Of a DNA stretch of 8,015 nt, positions 6,492 through 8,015 are shown in pieces. The stretch's first letter is position 1, and each line of letters opens with the position of its first letter. The notes beneath the pieces were generated by a model that saw nothing but the letters and a program-made list of their open reading frames with translations, was not told the origin of the DNA and did not search any database. The translations under genes were made by a program, and so were the position numbers. Source of the DNA: Phycisphaeraceae bacterium (lineage in GTDB: Bacteria > Planctomycetota > Phycisphaerae > Phycisphaerales > Zrk34); the NCBI GenBank assembly GCA_028281485.1, contig JANQJT010000037.1, positions 1 to 8,015 of the forward strand, in the 5' to 3' direction.

Positions 6492-6504
6492 GGCATTGTA
6501 TGCC
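6492..6504 (-). promoter_or_regulatory. Weak candidate -10 box and inverted repeat before ald
   Basis: On the minus strand TACAAT (6495-6500, 5 of 6 to the -10 consensus) lies inside the inverted repeat GGCAT-ACA-ATGCC (6492-6504), just after the VWA stop codon. A transcript from it would start near 6488 and include the ald ribosome site. No good -35 box is found 16-18 bases upstream; the best is GTCGCA, 3 of 6. It could allow ald to be expressed apart from the VWA gene, but the evidence is thin. Confidence 0.22.
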
Positions 6505-6506
6505 AA

Positions 6507-8015
6507 TCAGCGCCGGTTGCGACGGGTGCGGTCGCGCGCGGCGTTGAGCGCATCGGTGATCGAGCCTGTCGACGACTGGGATGTCTCGTCGGGCTTGGGG
6601 GGCGGGGCGGTGTCGGTCGGCTGCGGCGGGGCGGGGGCGGGCTTGTCGGCAGGCTTTTTGTCACGAACGGGCGTGCGCTGCTGGGCCCGCTGCTTGGCGA
6701 CCTTGATCGCGCTGGGCTTGGCGGGCTTCGATTGGGCTTGCTGCTCGGCTTCCGCCTCGGCCTCGGCGGCGCGGGCGCGCTGTCGCAGCCGTTCGCGATG
6801 GCGGGTGCTGAGCATGCCGCTACGCCGCTCGAAGACCTCGAAGACGATCAGCAAAATCGCGGCACTCAACAGGTACGGGCTGAGCTCAACCATCAACGCC
6901 TGCTTCGGCAGGTCCTGCCAGATCGCGCCGAGCACGTCGCGCCGCTCGCCACCGGTCGCGAGGGCGAGTTGTTCGAGCATCGCCGACCCGTTGTCTTCGG
7001 TGACCGGTGCGAACTCCGGCGAGTAGGGCAGCGTGACCGGGGGCAGCGAGACCACGCTGTCGTCCAGCTCGACGGTGAGCACGGCGAACTCGTTGCCGCG
7101 CAGCGGTTGATCCACGCCTAGCGTGTCCGGTCCGATCCACCGCATCGTGGTTTGCAGTCTTTCGTGCGACTGCCCGGATCGACCGCGCAGGGTTTTGACG
7201 ATCGGCAAACGGTTGAACGGCTCGGCCGTGCGCTGCGGATCGAGATGCAGACGGACCTGTGCGATCCCGTTGTGGACCTCTTGTGTGACCAGTGCGCCCT
7301 GAGGCAGCGTGTTGTTTTGGCCGGCGACCCAGCGAGCCATGGAGGTGTAGTAATCGCCGATGTCGGGCCAGTCGGCGATCGGTCCGGTGAATCGGCCGTC
7401 CGCCTCGCCGGTGTAGGCCAGCGTGCGACCCGAGCCGGCCTGCCACCACGTCGCCACGGGCGCCTCGTATTCGTCGGTTGTGAGCGCACCGACGGTCGCC
7501 TCGGGGCGCAGGTAGGTCAGGTTGTATCCGCCCAGCGGTCGGTCGAGCGTGAATCGCTGGCTGGACAGCGAGAGCATGCCGGGGTGGATTTTCGCGGGGG
7601 TGGTTTCCTCGATGAACGTGCTGCGTGCGACGACGAAGGTGTCCTGCGCGAACAGGCGCGGCAATTCCTCGGCTTTCTCGGTGAAGAAGATGCGTCCGTT
7701 GCCGCGCTTGGCGACGTCGCGGATGAAGTCGGCATCCTTGTCGGTTGGCTTGCCCAGGCCGATGACGCTGCAGGTGATGCCCGCGTCGGTCGCCTCTTTG
7801 AGCAGGCGCTCGTACTGACCGGGTTCTTCGGAGTCGGCCGCGTCGGTGAAGAGAATGATGTGTCGCGTGCCCTTGTCGCTCTTGGCCAGCTCGTTGACCG
7901 CGGCCGTGAGACCCGAATAGACAAAGATGCCTCCGCCTTGAGAATCGATCGAAAGAATCTGTTACCGCACGGCGGCCTTGTTCTCCACCGCCGCCAGCGG
8001 CGCGATGATGTGCGG
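6507..8015 (-). pseudogene. VWA-domain membrane protein with glutamine-amidotransferase-like region, 5' truncated and interrupted by in-frame TAA
   Basis: The frame runs from the window edge (8015) to TGA 6507-6509, 503 codons, broken once by TAA at 7962-7964 (codon 18). Both sides of the stop read as one VWA domain: PHIIAPLAAVENKAAVR before it, then QILSIDSQGGGIFVYSGLTAA and RHIILFTDAADSEEP. D58 in FTDA is the usual late metal-site Asp. The DxSxS start of VWA must lie outside the window. Codons about 147-232 (GYNLTYLRPEA, APVATWWQAGSGRTLAYTGEADG, MARWVAGQ) match the C-terminal part of the glutamine-amidotransferase-like domain found behind VWA in many planctomycetal BatA-like proteins. A single membrane helix follows at codons about 377-395 (SPYLLSAAILLIVFEVF), then a roughly 100-residue Ala/Gln/Lys/Pro tail. 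After the TAA the first conventional start is TTG 7664, well past most of VWA, so a gene caller would report only 6507-7664. It may be a real nonsense mutation or a sequencing error. It lies upstream of ald on the same strand. Confidence 0.8.
7962..7964 (-). other. Premature in-frame stop codon (TAA) in the VWA gene
   Basis: The minus strand reads CGG TAA CAG between codons for AAVR and QILSI, in the same frame as coherent VWA sequence on both sides. One substitution (for example CAA, AAA or GAA to TAA) explains it, and no frameshift is needed. TAA is used as the normal stop of gdhA, the EF-hand gene and the antiporter, so codon reassignment is not a reasonable explanation. Confidence 0.85.

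Noticed and set aside
6464..6664. 67-residue N-terminal extension of the ald frame
   Set aside because: It is Pro/Arg/Ser-rich out-of-frame translation of the VWA gene. A standard Ald N-terminus with a well-placed AGGAG begins at 6463.
6240..7121. 293-codon plus-strand frame spanning the ald/VWA junction
   Set aside because: It crosses two well-supported minus-strand genes and has Gly/Leu/Arg low-complexity sequence.
7962..7964. Stop codon reassignment or programmed frameshift as explanation of the VWA interruption
   Set aside because: TAA is the normal stop of other genes in the window. The frame is the same on both sides, so no shift is involved, and no slippery site or recoding structure was recognised.

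Overview
This GC-rich window reads as ordinary chromosomal sequence from a free-living, Gram-negative-type bacterium. The mix of genes suggests Planctomycetota, perhaps class Phycisphaerae: a secreted Arg/Glu-rich EF-hand protein, a von Willebrand A protein carrying a glutamine-amidotransferase-like region, and a DUF6503-like protein. This placement is inferred from gene content, not from a marker gene. No mobile element, CRISPR array, tRNA or rRNA was seen, and no gene-free stretch exceeds 300 bases.

Layout, left to right. Positions 1-414 (+) hold the 3' end of a DUF6503-like gene. It is followed after 17 bases by a hexameric-type glutamate dehydrogenase (432-1724, +), probably in the same operon. 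A 172-base gap contains an AT-rich patch and two abutting hairpins (1803-1861). A secreted four-EF-hand protein follows (1897-2613, +). Its intrinsic terminator (2654-2689) overlaps the stop codon of a convergent CPA2/Kef-type cation:proton antiporter (2688-4346, -). A 157-base divergent promoter region separates the antiporter from a calcineurin-like metallophosphoesterase (4504-5346, +). That gene converges, with 19 bases between stops, on alanine dehydrogenase (5366-6463, -). Upstream of alanine dehydrogenase on the same strand, 43 bases away, is the large VWA gene (6507 to beyond 8015, -), which is broken by an in-frame TAA at 7962-7964.

How the genes fit together. Two NAD(P)-linked amino-acid dehydrogenases (glutamate and alanine) lie in the window, and both show complete sets of catalytic residues. 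They connect amino-acid nitrogen with 2-oxoglutarate and pyruvate. The antiporter would handle K+/Na+ and pH homeostasis under nucleotide control, and the EF-hand protein is an exported calcium binder. I see no evidence that these genes form one dedicated system.

The observations most worth a second look are the in-frame stop in an otherwise coherent VWA gene, the tandem hairpins before the EF-hand gene, and the EF-hand repeats, which are identical in protein but diverged at silent sites. I did not find a convincing new multi-gene system.
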